Assembly (NCBI GenBank): GCA_016223105.1 | Contig: JACRPR010000060.1 | Location: 1-43,297 of the forward strand | Direction of reading: 5' to 3' | Source: Chloroflexota bacterium | Lineage (GTDB): Bacteria; Chloroflexota; Anaerolineae; UBA4142 | DNA: 43,297 nucleotides | Part shown: positions 1 through 8,408 of the stretch, piece by piece | Layout: the number at the start of each line of letters is the position of its first letter | How positions within the stretch are numbered: the first letter of the stretch is position 1 | Position numbers and translations under genes: made by a program | The notes under the pieces: model-generated | What the model was told of the DNA's origin: nothing | What the model saw: the letters and a program-made list of their open reading frames with translations, nothing else | The model's database searches: none

Positions 1-615
1 CGCGAGCAACTCCGCCGCCGCGCGTAACGCGTCGCGCGCTTTTGCCAACGCTTCGCGCTTGTTCCACAACTTGACGACCTCGGACATGGAGAGTTGTCCA
101 CCAAGAATTGTTTGCGCGAACGCGAGCATGCGGTTGATCAAATCCGGTTCGCGCGCCGAGTCTTCTTGCCAGCGGCGCAACGCCGCGTGAGTTTGCTCGT
201 AACGCGTTTCGGTTTGTTTTCGTTGTTCGTCAAATTCGCGTTTCAACTTTTCGGTCGCGTCCGTGATCTCGTTGAGCAAGGGCTTGACCGATTCAGCGCG
301 TCCCGGTTCAGCCAGGCGTTTTTCCAATGCGCTCAACGCGCGTTCAAAGATCAGCTCGTTGTTTTCATTGATGAGCGGTTCCCAGCCGCCAACCGGCTCG
401 GCGCGTTGAAGCAATTCCATTTGCTGGAGCATATTCGGGCGGCTCGCGCCGGCGGTCGGCGCGCCGATTTGAATTTCCTGGGTCAACTGTCCATTCGGTT
501 TCGTCAACAGCGCTTTGGGCAAATGCGCGGTCAAGCCGGACGATTCGAGAAAACGTTGCCCGGCGGTGAGTGTCCGCGCGGGTGGCGTGGCTTGGTTTTG
601 TTTTCGCTGAAACAT
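1..615 (-). CDS. Coiled-coil protein downstream of tubulin-like gene (partial, 3' end missing)
   Basis: An open frame of 205 codons runs from an ATG at 615 to the window edge without a stop. AGGAAG lies about nine bases upstream of the ATG. The protein opens MFQRKQNQATPPARTLTAGQ. From about residue 85 it becomes charged and helical, rich in E, K, R and A (for example LEKRLAE, TEKLKREFDEQRKQTE, LAKARDALRAAAELL), which reads as a long coiled coil. It starts 22 bp after the stop of the tubulin-like gene, so the two are probably cotranscribed. It could be an adaptor or scaffold partner of that protein, but this rests on position only. I recognise no named family, and the C-terminus is outside the window. 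Confidence 0.7.
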   Translation of the reverse strand, partial: MFQRKQNQATPPARTLTAGQRFLESSGLTAHLPKALLTKPNGQLTQEIQIGAPTAGASRPNMLQQMELLQRAEPVGGWEPLINENNELIFERALSALEKRLAEPGRAESVKPLLNEITDATEKLKREFDEQRKQTETRYEQTHAALRRWQEDSAREPDLINRMLAFAQTILGGQLSMSEVVKLWNKREALAKARDALRAAAELLA

Positions 616-637
616 ATGTGCGATCTTCCTTTCTGCA

Positions 638-1837
638 TCACGCTTCGAGTCGCGCGAGCAATGCGTGGAACAATTGCGCCTGCTTTTTCAACGCGACGAT
701 TTCGATCAAGCCATCCTTGTCCGCGCCGGCAACCGCGCCGTTCAACGTTGCGAACATTCGCACGCGCTCATCCGTGTTCTCGTCCGCGCGATCGGCGCGC
801 GGATTGGCGGTGCGGCTTGCGATCACTTGATTCGCTTGCGTGTTGAGCCAGAGGTGCAGACTGAGCGCGGCGCGCGCAAAGAAGACATTCAATTCACGCT
901 CGCTCACCGTCGCGCCTTCGCGCGGCAACCAGGGATCGTCGAACAAGATGACTTGGTTGTATGGCGGCGTCGCGGCGTCAATCGTCAACCCATTGATGTA
1001 GCGGCGGCGTTGTCCGTGTTGCGCCAAAAAATCGAGCGCTTGCAACAGCGCGTAATAGTTCAGGGTAACATTCGGCGTCAAGCCGGTAAATGCGCGCGGA
1101 CCCAAGACGACGCCGGTCAATTCATAATTGCCCACGCCGAGTTCGCGCAAAATTTCGCGCACTTGATACGGCAAAAGTTGATGCCCGGCATTGCCGCACG
1201 ACCCTGAACCGCCGCCGATGATCACGACGTTCCACGCTTCCGCGGCGACGCGTTGCATTTGGGTGCGTTGTTTAATCAGGCGTTCGATGTCACTGCGCGC
1301 ATCAACCAGGTCAGAGCTATTCCCATCGCGAAGCCACGCCAAACCCTTGCGTAAAAACGCATACACCTCGGCGCAATGCAGGTCAAGATCCAGCGCGCTG
1401 ATGATCGGCAAACTGTGCCCGCCATGCCCGCCGCGTGGATAGGTTTCAAAAACCGAAATACCGCGCAGTAAGCCCTGCCGCAAATAACGCTCGGCGAGCA
1501 AAGGATGGTCTTTGATTTGATCGCGCGCGTTGCCTTCACCGCCAATAACAAAACGATCTTCCGCGATCAACTGCGCGAATTGTCCGTTCGACAACCGCAC
1601 GGAAATAACATTCGGCGCGGCGATGTCATTGTTCAGGAACAGGATCGGCACATCGTAGCCGTCTTTCCACGCGAGCGCGCGCAAGCGCAGCGCGACTTCT
1701 TCCGCCGAATTTCCGATCGCGATCAAAAACACTCCGCGGCGCGCCGGTAGATGTTTGATGCGCTCCGCCGGTTTCGCTGTTTCAGGTTTGACCCCGCGTC
1801 GTTTCAATTCCCAACGCATAACTGATCCATTGCTCAT
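638..1837 (-). CDS. Divergent tubulin/FtsZ-superfamily-like protein
   Basis: This 399-aa protein has the order of motifs expected of a tubulin/FtsZ-type GTPase. A Rossmann-like N-terminal strand with a glycine turn comes first (GVFLIAIGNSAEEVALRLR, about residues 35-53), then ILFLNND (about 66-72), resembling the nucleotide-proximal loops. VVIIGGGSGSCGNAGHQ (about 205-221) matches the glycine-rich tubulin signature loop GGGTG[ST]G. A later hydrophobic strand (QVILFDDPW) precedes a helical C-terminal part. SD GGAGG sits five bases before the chosen ATG. It lies between a 215-aa hypothetical and a coiled-coil protein, all on the minus strand. FtsZ itself is excluded: the length is similar but the motifs diverge and no cell-division genes are near. 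GTP binding is inferred; the alternative is another Rossmann-fold nucleotide-binding protein. Confidence 0.6.
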   Translation of the reverse strand: MSNGSVMRWELKRRGVKPETAKPAERIKHLPARRGVFLIAIGNSAEEVALRLRALAWKDGYDVPILFLNNDIAAPNVISVRLSNGQFAQLIAEDRFVIGGEGNARDQIKDHPLLAERYLRQGLLRGISVFETYPRGGHGGHSLPIISALDLDLHCAEVYAFLRKGLAWLRDGNSSDLVDARSDIERLIKQRTQMQRVAAEAWNVVIIGGGSGSCGNAGHQLLPYQVREILRELGVGNYELTGVVLGPRAFTGLTPNVTLNYYALLQALDFLAQHGQRRRYINGLTIDAATPPYNQVILFDDPWLPREGATVSERELNVFFARAALSLHLWLNTQANQVIASRTANPRADRADENTDERVRMFATLNGAVAGADKDGLIEIVALKKQAQLFHALLARLEA

Positions 1838-1949
1838 TCGCGCCTCCGCTCAAGCACAATCTGATGTGCATCAAAAATTGTTTTTGCAACTATCACTATA
1901 CGGCACGCTGAGTTTGCGGCTCTGCCAAAATCTGCCAAAGGCGGACACG

Positions 1950-2597
1950 TTATTGGGGCGCAAACAAAATTTCCGCGATGCGTCCAAGCAATTCGCGCCG
2001 CAAGCGATCGAGTTGGCGCTCGCTCCAGCCGGTTTCCATCGCGATTCGAAAATGCTTGATCCGCTCGCGATAACGGTGACTCAAATAGCGTTCGACGCGG
2101 AGCGTGCCGGTGTTGGGTTCGCCCAGCGTGACCGAACCTTCGATAATCGCGATCGCATCATCCAGCGCGTGGCGGAGTGCCCACCCGTAACTGAAATGCG
2201 GCGGATCGTTCTGCCGATGATATTTTCGTAAATCGAGGAGTTGGGTCAGGGGGTTGGTTTGCAAGCGCGGAATATAGTGGTAATCTTTCAGTGCGTCTTC
2301 GATACATTCCAAAATTTGAGCGGGGAGAATTTTCGCGCCGGTTTGCGCGGTGATCCGTTGACTGATGATCCAAATAATCTGCACGGCGGACTCGCCGGTG
2401 CGCCAATGCGTCGTGCCGATTTGACCGGACGCCACCGCGCGTTGTTTTGCCTCATCCATCAATTGCTCAATCTCTTCGCGATTCATCGCCAACTGTGTTT
2501 CGTCCGGCGTGAATGAACGCGGTGAATCTGAATTAGCGGGTTGGGATGAAAAACGCGCGGAAGATTCGGACACATAAGTTTTACGCGATTGTGCCAT
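1950..2597 (-). CDS. Hypothetical helical protein upstream of tubulin-like gene
   Basis: About 215 aa, starting MAQSRKTYVSE. An ATG five codons upstream (2612) is also possible, but AGGTG four bases before 2597 favours the inner start. The first 45 residues are Ser/Pro-rich and probably disordered. The rest is predominantly helical, with motifs such as NREEIEQLMDEAKQRA and WRTGESAVQIIWIISQRI. No transmembrane segment or signal peptide is visible. It lies 112 bp upstream of the tubulin-like gene on the same strand, so it may be the first gene of that operon. I do not recognise the family. Confidence 0.6.
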   Translation of the reverse strand: MAQSRKTYVSESSARFSSQPANSDSPRSFTPDETQLAMNREEIEQLMDEAKQRAVASGQIGTTHWRTGESAVQIIWIISQRITAQTGAKILPAQILECIEDALKDYHYIPRLQTNPLTQLLDLRKYHRQNDPPHFSYGWALRHALDDAIAIIEGSVTLGEPNTGTLRVERYLSHRYRERIKHFRIAMETGWSERQLDRLRRELLGRIAEILFAPQ

Positions 2598-2708
2598 ATC
2601 ACACCTGTCCATTTGTAAAAACCAATGGAGGGGCGCGCCCCAGTGTAATTTTCATTCGCCCTCGAATGTGCAAGCAACCTGGGATTACTGTAGCCGATCA
2701 CGCGTAAC

Positions 2709-2739
2709 AAAAAAAGCACATCCCGATAATGGAATGTGC
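2709..2739 (-). terminator. Intrinsic terminator after the two-component operon
   Basis: Read on the minus strand, GCACATTCC pairs with GGGATGTGC (one G-U) around a six-base loop and is followed by seven Ts. It lies about 70 bp beyond the stop of the response regulator gene and should end that transcript. Confidence 0.8.
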
Positions 2740-2811
2740 CTAAATGTGTTGGCTCAATCTGACAGATGATTAACTGCGTAGAATGATCCGCCGGTTAGCC
2801 CGCCGATAATT

Positions 2812-3546
2812 TCATGCCGATGTGCCTTTCGTGAGTAAATAGCCAAAGTTGCGTTCGGTCAAAATGAAGATCGGATGATTGGGATCGGGCTCGATTTTTT
2901 TTCGCATGGCGTGGATGCCTTCCCGGATTGGCTCATCGTCCGATGCCAAATCGCTACTCAATTCTTTTTTCAACGCGCGCGCGTTGAGCGGTGTGCCGCG
3001 ATGTTTGTCCAGCGCCGCCAATAATTCAGAATCGCGGCGGGTCAATTTTATTTCACGTCCGTTCACGCGCACGGAGCGATACCCGTCGCCGAGTTCGAGC
3101 GTACACTCACCGACTCGGATCACGCGCGATTGATTCGATTCGCCGACCAAATTGAACACCACATTTTGCAACTCGAGCATCTCCCATTTGTTGCCAATGA
3201 CAATTGCGCCTGGTTGCGCTTGCTCACGGAGCACAATCGGCGCGGGACTATAGCGGGAGATTAACTCGCGCGTGGCGCGGTCGCGACCTTTGATCGAGTA
3301 GACGACGATCGGGATATTGCGCGTGCGTGGATCGTGTTTCAACTCCATGAGAATGTCTTCGCCCTGGTGGGGTTGGTGCGGAAACAATAGATCGAGAATG
3401 ATAATGTCCGGCGGGTTGGCGCGCGCCAACTCCAAACCTTCACGCGGATTGGTCGTATGGACAATTCGAAAACCTTGATGCTCTAACTTGTCGCGAATGT
3501 TCGCTACCCACAAAGGATCGTCGTCAATTACAAGCAACGTGTGCAT
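2812..3546 (-). CDS. Response regulator: receiver plus C-terminal winged helix
   Basis: A 244-aa protein. The ATG at 3546 is preceded by AGGAG six bases upstream and gives a clean receiver N-terminus (MHTLLVIDDDPLW), so the longer in-frame start at 3570 is rejected. The receiver shows the acidic cluster D8-D10, the phosphoacceptor in IIILDLLFP (about D52), and a Ser in IPIVVYS at the Thr/Ser position. Residues of about 150-240 form an OmpR/PhoB-like winged helix (VNGREIKLTRRDSELLAAL and a C-terminal LTERNFGYLL hairpin). The usual Lys on the last receiver strand is not obvious. It directly follows the multi-GAF kinase gene (29 bp), which is its likely cognate sensor. The target genes are unknown. 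Confidence 0.88.
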   Translation of the reverse strand: MHTLLVIDDDPLWVANIRDKLEHQGFRIVHTTNPREGLELARANPPDIIILDLLFPHQPHQGEDILMELKHDPRTRNIPIVVYSIKGRDRATRELISRYSPAPIVLREQAQPGAIVIGNKWEMLELQNVVFNLVGESNQSRVIRVGECTLELGDGYRSVRVNGREIKLTRRDSELLAALDKHRGTPLNARALKKELSSDLASDDEPIREGIHAMRKKIEPDPNHPIFILTERNFGYLLTKGTSA

Positions 3547-3574
3547 CGCCGCTCCTTTCCACACAATCAAAATG

Positions 3575-6415
3575 TCACACGGGTTCCGCCGGTAAACTCA
3601 CCATCACTCGAAAACCGGGTTCGTCTTTGATGGGAAACGTAACTTGACCGCCGTTGAGCGCGACAAATTTGGTGGCGAATGCAAGCCCCAGCCCCATTCC
3701 CGGAATCTGGGGATTGCCCCGAAAACCGGGTTGTCCCAGATGCTCGCGCATTTCGATGTTCACCCCGCAACCTTGATCGTCTACTTGGACCTGCACCCAA
3801 TTATCGTGCATAGTAAGTCGAATCGTGATCAGCCGATTCGACGGACTGAATTTGATCGCGTTTTCCACAATGTGCGTCAGCGCGACGAGGAGCATATCAA
3901 AATTCGCGCGGACACAGCCTGCGTCCGAACATTCGACTTGAATGGTCATGGCTTTGGCTTCGGCGTCGGCGCGCAGAACTTGGACGACCTCGTCAACAAT
4001 CTCCTGCATTGAAAATGATTCGCGCTCAAGCGCGCGCTCGCCGCCATACGGATGTCCGCTTTGCCGAAGCGATTCTTGAAAGCGTTTATACCGGCGCAAT
4101 TCGTCCTGCACCCTTTCTAGTTTTGCGCGTTGCCGCTCATCCAATCGTACTTCGCCCAGGTCGCCTTGAAACAACAGATCCAGTGTAGACAACGCGAACC
4201 CAGGGACATTGAAATGTTGGTGTTCCAAAAGATCAATAAAGTGGGCGCGCTCCTGGTTCGCGCGCGTCAGTCGCGCCAAATCTTCCGCGTCCTGCTTGGC
4301 GCGTTCATACAAGCGCGCGCGTTCAATCGCCACACCCATTTGCGCGGCAAAAGTTTCGCACAATTGTTGTTCTTCGGGGCGAAACGCGCGATCTTTGCCA
4401 ATGACATCCAAACCGAATGAGCCGATCAATTTGCCGTTTGCCAGGATCGGCACGAGCAAGAGCGCACGCGTGCCCAGTTTTCGAAAGACATCTTGCAATG
4501 ATCCTAAACGCGGCTCATTCATCGCGTCGGGGACGAAAATCGTCGCGCGTTTTTCAATCAATTCTTCTTCAATCGGGATGCCGCGTAAGGGAATTGTGGT
4601 TCCACTAATCTCGGTCGGTGGATATTCCGCGCGCACGGTGGCTTCAACTTCATGATCATCGAACAACACCAATCCACTGTGATCGACCTTCAACAACTCG
4701 ACCGCCGCGCGGCATGCCGCGACGAGCGTCTGGTTGAGATCGGTGGAACTCCCGACCTGGCGCGAGAGATCCAGCACGGCTTGTAATTGACTGGCGCGCC
4801 ACGCGGTTTCATCGAGCGCGCGCGCTTTCTCAATCGCGATCGCGGCTTGCGCGCCGAGCATTTTAATTTTTTTGACATCCGCCGCGGTGAAGGCGTCTGG
4901 GGCGCAATGCTCAATGCCCAGCGCGCCGATGATTTCGTCGCCGCTCTTGATCACCACAACCAGTTGTGAATTGATTTGCGGATCCACTTCGATATAATCC
5001 GGGTCGGTGTGAACGTTGCCCACCTTTTGATAACGTCGCCGTTCCCAGATCGCGCGTCCGATAATGCCGCGCCGGGACGAAGTGCGGTGAATCTGATGTT
5101 GGTTGTTCAGGATAGGCAACCAGGTTGAAGGATAAGCCGCCAAAAAATTAATCTGATTATTTTCCAAAAGTGCAATGTAACTCGCCCAGTGATCGCCGGG
5201 TTGATGCCGATCGATCAGATTGCCCGCGCGTTCCGCGATTTGCTGGAGGGTTTGATTTAACGTGGACTTGCCGCTCACCGATTTGGCGGATTCGTAGAGT
5301 TTGGTCAGCGTTTGTTCGAATGCGGCATTGTCAATCGCGATCGCGGCTTGATCGGCAAAAAATTGAGCCAGCTCCACCTGCTCCGGCGAAAATTCGCGCG
5401 GCTGATGATAATTGGCAAACAGAACGCCGACTTTGCGATGCGAACATTCGAGTGGCAAGACTATTACCGACGCGATCTTTTCGTCACGCGCAAAACGCCG
5501 TTCGCTAAAATCAGGATCGCTCGAAACATCGGGCACGGTTTTCGGACCAGTCCGTCGCAACAGTTTGAACACAATCGAGTCCGGCAACACGCGACTCTCG
5601 CGCACGATCGCGTCGGGATATCGCAAGCCATCGGTTACGACCGGTGGGTAATCGAATTGGTGCGCGACTGGATCATAGCGATACAAAACGACGATGTCGC
5701 ATCCCAACGCCTCCTTCGCGCTTTCGGCGATCGCTTCGAGCGTTGCGTTCAAGTCGCCCGCGACCATCAAACGCGCGAGATGCCGCGCGGCGGTCATCGT
5801 TCGCGCAAGCTGATCTTTTTGTTCGCGCGTGCGCCTCTCCCATTCTTGCGTTTCCGCGTACAGTTGCGCGTTCTCAATCGCGGGTGTAATTTGCGCGAGA
5901 AACAATTGGCACAGTTCAACCTCGTCGCGTGTAAAGGTATGCAAGGTTTGAGTTGAGTCGAGACTGAGTGATCCGATCACGCGCCCTTTGATGACAATGG
6001 GAATGATCAGGATCGAGCGAATACCGAGTTCATTCCAAATCTCTGCAACTGCGCCGAGTCCTTCGGCTTTTGAAACATCGTCGAATTGGAGCGGCGCTTG
6101 AGTGAGGATCAATCGTTCTTCGGCGGAAATGCCGCGCACCGGAATTTGCCGGTGTAAAACGCCGAGTTCTGGAAATTCCGCTTGCACCCAACCTTGTTCG
6201 TGATTTTGGTCGAACAAGACCAATCCGCTATGATCAACATTGATCAGTCGAACGACCATGCGGCACATTTGCTGGAACACGTTTTCAAGATCCAGCGTCG
6301 AGATGACCGCGCGGGTCAGATCGCCAAGTCGTTTCATTTGCTTGAGGATATTGGTTTGATCCAACGCATCGGCGTCGCTTTCAATGTCGAGAACATGAGG
6401 TTGGGCTTCTTGCAT
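3575..6415 (-). CDS. Four-GAF-domain cytosolic sensor histidine kinase
   Basis: About 946 aa with four tandem GAF domains, at roughly residues 35-190, 210-365, 375-535 and 550-700. GAF1 and GAF4 are close paralogues (both contain VDHSGLVLFD and an IP-RGI-EE motif). A dimerisation helix region (about 710-790) and a C-terminal HATPase follow, with N box VENAIKFSP, G1 DDQGCGV and G2 GMGLGLAFATKF. There is no membrane segment, so ligand or redox sensing is cytoplasmic. The phosphoacceptor region reads EHQHFNVPGFAL instead of the usual HELRTPL, so the H-box is degenerate. AAGGAGG lies four bases before the second of two adjacent ATGs (6415), which I prefer over 6418. It pairs with the response regulator just downstream. 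Confidence 0.9.
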   Translation of the reverse strand: MQEAQPHVLDIESDADALDQTNILKQMKRLGDLTRAVISTLDLENVFQQMCRMVVRLINVDHSGLVLFDQNHEQGWVQAEFPELGVLHRQIPVRGISAEERLILTQAPLQFDDVSKAEGLGAVAEIWNELGIRSILIIPIVIKGRVIGSLSLDSTQTLHTFTRDEVELCQLFLAQITPAIENAQLYAETQEWERRTREQKDQLARTMTAARHLARLMVAGDLNATLEAIAESAKEALGCDIVVLYRYDPVAHQFDYPPVVTDGLRYPDAIVRESRVLPDSIVFKLLRRTGPKTVPDVSSDPDFSERRFARDEKIASVIVLPLECSHRKVGVLFANYHQPREFSPEQVELAQFFADQAAIAIDNAAFEQTLTKLYESAKSVSGKSTLNQTLQQIAERAGNLIDRHQPGDHWASYIALLENNQINFLAAYPSTWLPILNNQHQIHRTSSRRGIIGRAIWERRRYQKVGNVHTDPDYIEVDPQINSQLVVVIKSGDEIIGALGIEHCAPDAFTAADVKKIKMLGAQAAIAIEKARALDETAWRASQLQAVLDLSRQVGSSTDLNQTLVAACRAAVELLKVDHSGLVLFDDHEVEATVRAEYPPTEISGTTIPLRGIPIEEELIEKRATIFVPDAMNEPRLGSLQDVFRKLGTRALLLVPILANGKLIGSFGLDVIGKDRAFRPEEQQLCETFAAQMGVAIERARLYERAKQDAEDLARLTRANQERAHFIDLLEHQHFNVPGFALSTLDLLFQGDLGEVRLDERQRAKLERVQDELRRYKRFQESLRQSGHPYGGERALERESFSMQEIVDEVVQVLRADAEAKAMTIQVECSDAGCVRANFDMLLVALTHIVENAIKFSPSNRLITIRLTMHDNWVQVQVDDQGCGVNIEMREHLGQPGFRGNPQIPGMGLGLAFATKFVALNGGQVTFPIKDEPGFRVMVSLPAEPV

Positions 6416-6546
6416 CATGCCTCCTTCCGGCGCTTCATCACAACGGAAATCATTCAGCGATACAATGATTCTAGACGGGCTTGCATAATTTTTCCATACG
6501 TCTGGTGTAACAGAAACGTAACAGATTTGCGGTGTTGGCTTGAAAC

Positions 6547-6581
6547 AATGCGGACGACTTGGCGCTCAAGTCGTCCGCATT
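6547..6581. terminator. Perfect 14-bp hairpin at the end of the cas operon
   Basis: AATGCGGACGACTT pairs perfectly with AAGTCGTCCGCATT around a seven-base loop, 33 bp beyond the cas6 stop. There is no T-run on the minus strand, so it may act as a weak or factor-assisted terminator or an RNA-stabilising hairpin. On the plus strand a short T-stretch follows about seven bases later. Confidence 0.5.
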
Positions 6582-6614
6582 GATCAACTTTTTCCCATTC
6601 AAATTTTGTGACCA

Positions 6615-7358
6615 TCAATCGAGTCGCCGCGTCTGCCCCATTCCCTGCGTCGTCTTGTGCCCCGTCCCGCAGAACTCGGCATACGTCGCCAGCGCATTCA
6701 GCGGCGCGACGCCGCCGCGATCCGTTTGATGTTGCATCACGCTGTACTGCACTGTGCCGACACACCCAATCTGCACAAAATCTTTAAACTTGACCGCGCG
6801 CGATTCCAGATCGAACCGCGTAACCGCAACCGAATGTTGCAACCATTCCAACCAGGCTTCAGAAATTCGCAATGGCTCGGGGGCGAACGCGTTCCAGCGC
6901 GCGTGATAGCTCGCGAACACCATCACCGGATCGGGCAAGGGATAGTGCATGTCATGCGAACGAAAACTCGTCGGCGATTCAAAGCGCAAAGTGATGTTCG
7001 GCGTCTCGTCCGCTTCATTCGCGATCTGCGCGTACGATTTTTGCGCGACGCGCGGCGCATCGGCAAACGCCAGCGTCGCCCACACAATGCGAACCTGGGA
7101 TTGTTGATCGATCCCGGTTTGCAATGCCGGTAACAACGCATCGTCGAGCAACGTGATGCGAAAGTGCGCGATGTCTCCATCACGCGTCAGCGGCGAGGCG
7201 GTGTACGGTTTCGGATCGTGTTCATCGTGGACGCGCCGCGCGATCTCCACGTCGCCGCGCTCCAGCCATTGGAAGAACGTGGCGTGGAGCGCGGGGATGC
7301 AGTTGTCCGGCAAGTTTTGATCGCGCGCGGCGAGGGTGAAGGTGAGGGAGGAGGGCAT
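6615..7358 (-). CDS. cas6: Cas6 CRISPR RNA endoribonuclease
   Basis: A 247-aa protein with the Cas6 layout of two ferredoxin-like (RAMP) folds and the diagnostic C-terminal glycine-rich loop FCGTGHKTTQGMGQTRRL at residues of about 228-245. His residues early in the chain (for example ALHATFFQWL) are candidates for catalysis. In the family, Cas6 cuts pre-crRNA within the repeat to give crRNAs with an 8-nt 5' handle. It is the last gene of the cas operon, 9 bp after the putative nuclease gene. AGGTGA lies about ten bases before the ATG. Its presence implies that arrays exist elsewhere in the genome, as none is in this window. Confidence 0.9.
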   Translation of the reverse strand: MPSSLTFTLAARDQNLPDNCIPALHATFFQWLERGDVEIARRVHDEHDPKPYTASPLTRDGDIAHFRITLLDDALLPALQTGIDQQSQVRIVWATLAFADAPRVAQKSYAQIANEADETPNITLRFESPTSFRSHDMHYPLPDPVMVFASYHARWNAFAPEPLRISEAWLEWLQHSVAVTRFDLESRAVKFKDFVQIGCVGTVQYSVMQHQTDRGGVAPLNALATYAEFCGTGHKTTQGMGQTRRLD

Positions 7359-7367
7359 AATACGTAT

Positions 7368-8408
7368 TCACCTGGACTGGGATCCAAGTTCGCAGATATT
7401 TTCTTTATCTCCCTCTTCAAAGAATTCCTGAATCACCTCATCCGCCAAATTCCAGTCCGGCTTGTTTTTCCATCCTGTGGGCATTTGGACACGTACAAAC
7501 GAAAAGACTACTTGAAGTCCTTCTTCTTTTTGTATCCTGGTCACTACGTCCTTCACAAGCAACCAAGCACTCGAGTTCATCTCCTTTGCATTGCTAAGAA
7601 CACAAGCTTTGATAACAAACGAGGTCGAACGTTTGCGTTCGATTTCCATCACAGCCAAAATTTTGCGCCCAAGTTGTTTAATATCATCTGGTTCAATGGG
7701 TTTAGATTCGTCTTCAAAACGCAATTTACATTCTCCTATGCACACTAATCGCTGCCGAGTTCCCTCAATTTGATAGTAGTATGCATCAACTTGTTGACCA
7801 TTCGCCTTTTCATACGGATATTTCTTGGGACACTGATTTTTTCTGGCAAGCCAACTCCCCGTTTGGGATTCGAACAACGAGACATGTTGTCGTTCATTAA
7901 GAATCGCCTTCAACCACTTTTTCACCGGCTTGGGATCGTTGACAAACCTCACTTGAAGTCCCTTGATCTTTCCCTCTGCACAAGATTTAAATGCCTTCTC
8001 ATGAAGACAGCGAGAAAATCTGCCCCCAGGACTAGGCAGGAGTAAAGTCAACCCAAATCCTTGTGCGCCTACAGCCATACTTAGCATCTGCGGCTCCGGC
8101 GTGTTTGAACATTTGCTTATTATGGCCGGTTCAATGTCAATTGGCAGGCGACCAGGCGGAAGGTTGAACTTGGGCCCATGCAAAAGCTCATCTAAGAACA
8201 GAATAACCCATGGTTTTCTGTGGGAATGCTTCGTAGCAAAATCCAAATATTGTTGATGGAGTGTTTTGCCATCGGTGACAAACCAATACAAAGCGCGATT
8301 GTCTCGCAACTCCAACAACCGTTGCTCGCATGAGCGATCATCATGTTCTTGCGCGGCAATAAAAATATCAGGATCAATTGTCAGGTACACTTTGGGAGTT
8401 GGATTCAT
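7368..8408 (-). CDS. Putative PD-(D/E)XK-type nuclease paired with the ATPase
   Basis: A 346-aa protein of no family I can name firmly. Its central part contains VDAYYYQIEGTRQRL, then VCIGECKLR. The D ... E-x-K pattern on adjacent strands is that of PD-(D/E)XK nucleases: Asp in VDAYY (about residue 207) and E/K in GECKLR (about 226-228). The N-terminal part (KVYLTIDPDIFIAAQEHDD) is unusual. The start at 8408 has AGAGG five bases upstream and overlaps the end of the ATPase gene by 35 bp, so the two are translationally coupled. Base composition is less CGCG-rich than the flanking cas genes, suggesting acquisition as a module. Nuclease activity is an inference from the motif. Confidence 0.6.
   Translation of the reverse strand: MNPTPKVYLTIDPDIFIAAQEHDDRSCEQRLLELRDNRALYWFVTDGKTLHQQYLDFATKHSHRKPWVILFLDELLHGPKFNLPPGRLPIDIEPAIISKCSNTPEPQMLSMAVGAQGFGLTLLLPSPGGRFSRCLHEKAFKSCAEGKIKGLQVRFVNDPKPVKKWLKAILNERQHVSLFESQTGSWLARKNQCPKKYPYEKANGQQVDAYYYQIEGTRQRLVCIGECKLRFEDESKPIEPDDIKQLGRKILAVMEIERKRSTSFVIKACVLSNAKEMNSSAWLLVKDVVTRIQKEEGLQVVFSFVRVQMPTGWKNKPDWNLADEVIQEFFEEGDKENICELGSQSR

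Noticed and set aside
665..1207. Plus-strand ORF of 180 codons opposite the tubulin-like gene
   Set aside because: It is antisense to a gene with clear motifs and SD. In this CGCG-rich DNA long shadow frames are common, and the product has no recognisable pattern.
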